Origin: Candidatus Dormiibacter spiritus
GTDB taxonomy: Bacteria; Chloroflexota; Dormibacteria; Dormibacterales; Dormibacteraceae
Assembly: GCA_003244185.1 (NCBI GenBank)
Contig: QHBT01000041.1
Location: forward strand, 1 to 51,262
Length of the DNA stretch: 51,262 nucleotides
Direction of reading: 5' to 3'
Shown: positions 48,885 to 51,262 of the stretch, piece by piece
Layout: each line of letters begins with the position of its first letter
Position numbering within the stretch: position 1 is the stretch's first letter
Notes under the pieces: generated by a model
Told to the model about the DNA's origin: nothing
The model's database searches: none
The model's input: the letters and a program-made list of their open reading frames with translations, nothing else
Program-made: the position numbers and the translations under genes

Positions 48885-51262
48885 TTGACTGAGATGATCT
48901 TGAAAACGCGGCGCCGATTGCTGCTCTTGGTTGTGGCTGCCCTCACCGTGGGCGGGGTGCTGATCGGCGGCGCTTCGACGGCGCTGGCGGGTGTCGGGCT
49001 GCTTGTCGTCCCGACGTTCAACAGCGGGCTGGCCGTGGGCGACCGCGGGCAGCCAGGGTACCTCCACATCGTGTACACATCGACTCCCCCCGATCAGGCC
49101 GCGCTATTCCACCTCGACACGATCACGCTAGTCCCGAGCTGTGGCTCACTGAACCCGAGCTTCCCCGGCAATTGCCCGCTCGGGGCTCTCGATCCGGGCG
49201 TATTTGGGCTGAGTGCCACCGGGATCGGTGCCCCCGGCACCGCGTGTGCGGGCATACCGTTCACCATCATCCTGAGCGACCCGACTCAGGGCAAGTACAC
49301 GTTCGTCCCGGCCAGCTCGGTAGTTCTCGGTCCCTCGACCAACCTGACCGCGTCCACTTGTGACATCAATTTCACCTATGACGTGCTCAAGAAGCCAACT
49401 CTGGACGCCGATCCTAATACGCCCGGTACGCAGACCTTACAGATCGGCTTCGTCAATGGCACTACCATCGGCCTTACGCCTAAGCCGGGAACCGGCCAGG
49501 GGACGGCCATCCCCACCATCGTGAGCAACGTGGGGATCGGGACGGCTGTCGCGCCGGGCGCGATCACCATCCCGGCCTCCTTCAGCGACACCGCAACGCT
49601 GACTCCGCCGGCTGGCGGGCCGGCGCCCACTGGCACGGTGACGTTCGACGTCTACGGCCCTAATAACGGGACATGCAGCGGGGCGCCTGTGTTCACCTCG
49701 ACCAACCCGGTCACCGGCTCCGGCACGGCGGTCTCAGACCCGTTTGCGCCGACCCTGGCCGGAACTTATCGGGTGATCGCCACCTACAGCGGCGATGCGA
49801 ACTACGCCGCCTCGGCGTCAGCGTGTGCCGATCCGGCTGAGGCCGTCACCGTCACTGCGCCTCCGCCGACGATCGGGCTGACCAAGGTCGCCAACCCAAC
49901 CAGCCGGATTGAGCCGGGCGGAACCTTCACCTTCACCGAGCAGGTGACCAACCCCAGCACAACCACCCCTGTCACCATCAACAGCCTGGTCGACAACATC
50001 TACGGCGACCTGGCGAGCAGAGCAGGTAGCACCTGTCGGACGCTGATCGGAGTCACATTAGCACCGGGGGCGACCAGCGCCCCCTGCACGTTCACCGGAA
50101 CATTCACCGGCACAGCAGGCGCCTCCCAGACGGACACCGTCACGGTTACGGGTTCGAACGCTGGCCTCACTGTCACCGCCACGGCGCAGGCCACGGTGAC
50201 CATCACGCCCGCCCCGCCACCCACGATTGCGGTGAGCAAGGTCGCGAGCCCGTTGAGCCGAGTCGAACCGGGCGGAACCTTCACCTTCACGGCGCAGGTC
50301 TCCAACCCGAGCACAACCACCCCGGTCAGGATCGACGCTCTGACCGACGACATCTACGGCAACCTGGCGACCAGGCCGGGTAGCACCTGCGGGACGCTGA
50401 TCGGGACCACCCTGGCACCGGGTGCGAGCAGCGCTCCCTGCTCTTTCACCGGAACGTTCACCGGCACGGCCGGGGCCACTCAGACCGACACCGTCACGGT
50501 CACCGGTTCGAACCTCGGCGTCACTGCCACCGCCACCGCGCAGGCCACCGTAACCCTGACACCGGCACCGCCGCAGATAGCGGTGACGAAGGTGGCGATC
50601 CCGTTGACCGAGGTCGAGCCAGGTGGAACCTTCACCTTCACCGTGCAGGTGTCCAACCCGAGCACGCTGGAACCGGTCAGGATCGACACTCTGACCGACA
50701 ACGTCTACGGTGACCTGGCCACCAGGCCGGGCAGCACCTGCGGGACGCTGATCGGGACCACCCTAGCACCGGGTGCGAGCAGCGCTCCCTGCTCTTTCAC
50801 CGGAACGTTCACCGGCAGGGCCGGGGCCACACAGACCGACACCGTCACGGTCACGGGCTCCAACCGTGGCACCACCGTCACCGCCACCGCGCGGGCCACC
50901 GTGACCCTCACGCCGGCGGCGCCGCAGATAGCAGTCACGAAGGTGGCGAGCCCGTTGACGCAGGTCGAGCCAGGTGGGACCTTCACCTTCACCGCGCAGG
51001 TGTCGAACCCGAGCACGCTTCAACCGGTCACGATCACCAGCCTCACCGACAACGTCTACGGCGACCTGGCCACCAGGCCGGGTAGCACCTGCGGAGCGCT
51101 GGTCGGCGTCATCCTGGCACCGGGGACCAGCAGCGCCCCGTGCACGTTCACCGGACCGTTCACCGGCAGGGCCGGAGACTCTCAGACAGACACCATCACA
51201 GTCACCGGTACGAACCTGGGTGTAACGGTCACCGCCACCGCGCAGGCCACAGTGGCCCTCAC
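48885..51262 (+). CDS. Large secreted repeat protein (Ig-like and DUF11-type repeats), cut by the window edge
   Basis: At least 792 residues with no stop before the window ends. A signal peptide (KTRRRLLLLVVAALTVGG, then STALAG) leads to a unique region of about 190 residues, a bacterial Ig-like domain near 225-320 (PTGTVTFDVYGPNNGT, then YRVIATYSGDANYAASASA), and at least four tandem repeats of 117-118 residues. Each repeat opens with K-V-A-x-P-x-x-x-x-EPGGTFTFT and contains one or two cysteines. The layout suggests a surface or matrix stalk or adhesin. TTG 48885 has GAGGGGGA at good spacing; ATG 48894 is the alternative. Confidence 0.85.
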   Translation, partial: MTEMILKTRRRLLLLVVAALTVGGVLIGGASTALAGVGLLVVPTFNSGLAVGDRGQPGYLHIVYTSTPPDQAALFHLDTITLVPSCGSLNPSFPGNCPLGALDPGVFGLSATGIGAPGTACAGIPFTIILSDPTQGKYTFVPASSVVLGPSTNLTASTCDINFTYDVLKKPTLDADPNTPGTQTLQIGFVNGTTIGLTPKPGTGQGTAIPTIVSNVGIGTAVAPGAITIPASFSDTATLTPPAGGPAPTGTVTFDVYGPNNGTCSGAPVFTSTNPVTGSGTAVSDPFAPTLAGTYRVIATYSGDANYAASASACADPAEAVTVTAPPPTIGLTKVANPTSRIEPGGTFTFTEQVTNPSTTTPVTINSLVDNIYGDLASRAGSTCRTLIGVTLAPGATSAPCTFTGTFTGTAGASQTDTVTVTGSNAGLTVTATAQATVTITPAPPPTIAVSKVASPLSRVEPGGTFTFTAQVSNPSTTTPVRIDALTDDIYGNLATRPGSTCGTLIGTTLAPGASSAPCSFTGTFTGTAGATQTDTVTVTGSNLGVTATATAQATVTLTPAPPQIAVTKVAIPLTEVEPGGTFTFTVQVSNPSTLEPVRIDTLTDNVYGDLATRPGSTCGTLIGTTLAPGASSAPCSFTGTFTGRAGATQTDTVTVTGSNRGTTVTATARATVTLTPAAPQIAVTKVASPLTQVEPGGTFTFTAQVSNPSTLQPVTITSLTDNVYGDLATRPGSTCGALVGVILAPGTSSAPCTFTGPFTGRAGDSQTDTITVTGTNLGVTVTATAQATVAL
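49872..51262 (+). repeat. Tandem coding repeats, period 351-354 bases
   Basis: Four units start near 49872, 50226, 50577 and 50928 (the last incomplete). Within units, stretches such as GGCAGCACCTGCGGGACGCT and the CTTTCACCGGAACGTTCACC block are nearly identical between the second and third copies, suggesting recent duplication or gene conversion. Confidence 0.9.

Noticed and set aside
49872-51262. CRISPR-like repetition
   Set aside because: The period is 351-354 bases and in frame with a secreted protein; there are no short repeats with unique spacers.

Overview
The window is 51 kb of GC-rich, gene-dense bacterial DNA with about 45 protein genes. No rRNA, tRNA, CRISPR array, insertion-sequence transposase or phage gene was recognised. 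GTG and TTG starts are common, many genes overlap by 1-4 bases, and at least three genes appear to start with CTG. The gene content points to a soil Terrabacteria-type lineage: pdxS/pdxT vitamin B6 synthesis, a thymidylate kinase next to a PII-like cyclic-di-AMP receptor, an R3H/SpoIIIAA-like ATPase, OtsA/OtsB trehalose synthesis, a type III polyketide synthase, and leaderless-type promoters. Dormibacterota, Chloroflexota or deep Actinobacteriota would fit. The phylum is inferred from content only.

Layout. 0-3.2 kb: a beta-propeller protein, an SRPBCC protein, a CitE-like lyase and a DinB protein. 3.2-7.3 kb, minus strand: an ABC-F ATPase followed by hisA and a small membrane protein, then a short membrane protein followed by a YajQ-family protein; the 344-base gap between the two groups looks structured. 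7.4-12.4 kb, plus strand: ilvE, glycerate kinase, two oligopeptide-ABC ATPases without permeases, and a lone DNA methyltransferase; a peptide-binding lipoprotein faces them. 14.2-19.2 kb: a tightly packed run pdxS-pdxT-GNAT-R3H ATPase-tmk-cyclic-di-AMP receptor.

19.9-26.5 kb: a LuxR-type ATPase regulator, an alpha/beta-hydrolase-glycosyltransferase fusion with a decayed copy of its own 3' end beside it, and a SAM methyltransferase. This block lies between two copies (31 of 38 bases identical) of the promoter/start region of the adenine-deaminase-like gene, which suggests an insertion or segmental duplication. 26.5-32 kb: a diverged adenine deaminase, peptide deformylase coupled to an ACT protein, and an alkylresorcinol-type trio (type III PKS, FAD oxygenase, ICMT methyltransferase). 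32-36.7 kb: DUF1697, Maf, and a divergent cytosine permease/cytosine deaminase pair. 36.7-43 kb: YciI, an esterase, YdeI, acyl-CoA carboxylase beta plus enoyl-CoA hydratase, and a Ca2+/H+ antiporter. 43.9-51.3 kb: otsA and otsB tail to tail, a class A penicillin-binding protein, and the start of a large secreted repeat protein cut by the window edge.

The most unusual signal is a pair of roughly 520-550 bp units (38767-39283 and 43197-43748). Each has a DUF559 endonuclease-like gene between long inverted repeats, and each repeat arm itself folds into a GC hairpin. The two units have different arm sequences but the same design, and both reading frames run through the right arm into the neighbouring gene. 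They look like small non-transposase mobile units. A second window-wide signal is a TAnnnT box 6-11 bases before the ATG or GTG of a dozen genes, consistent with leaderless transcripts; it also helps choose several start codons.
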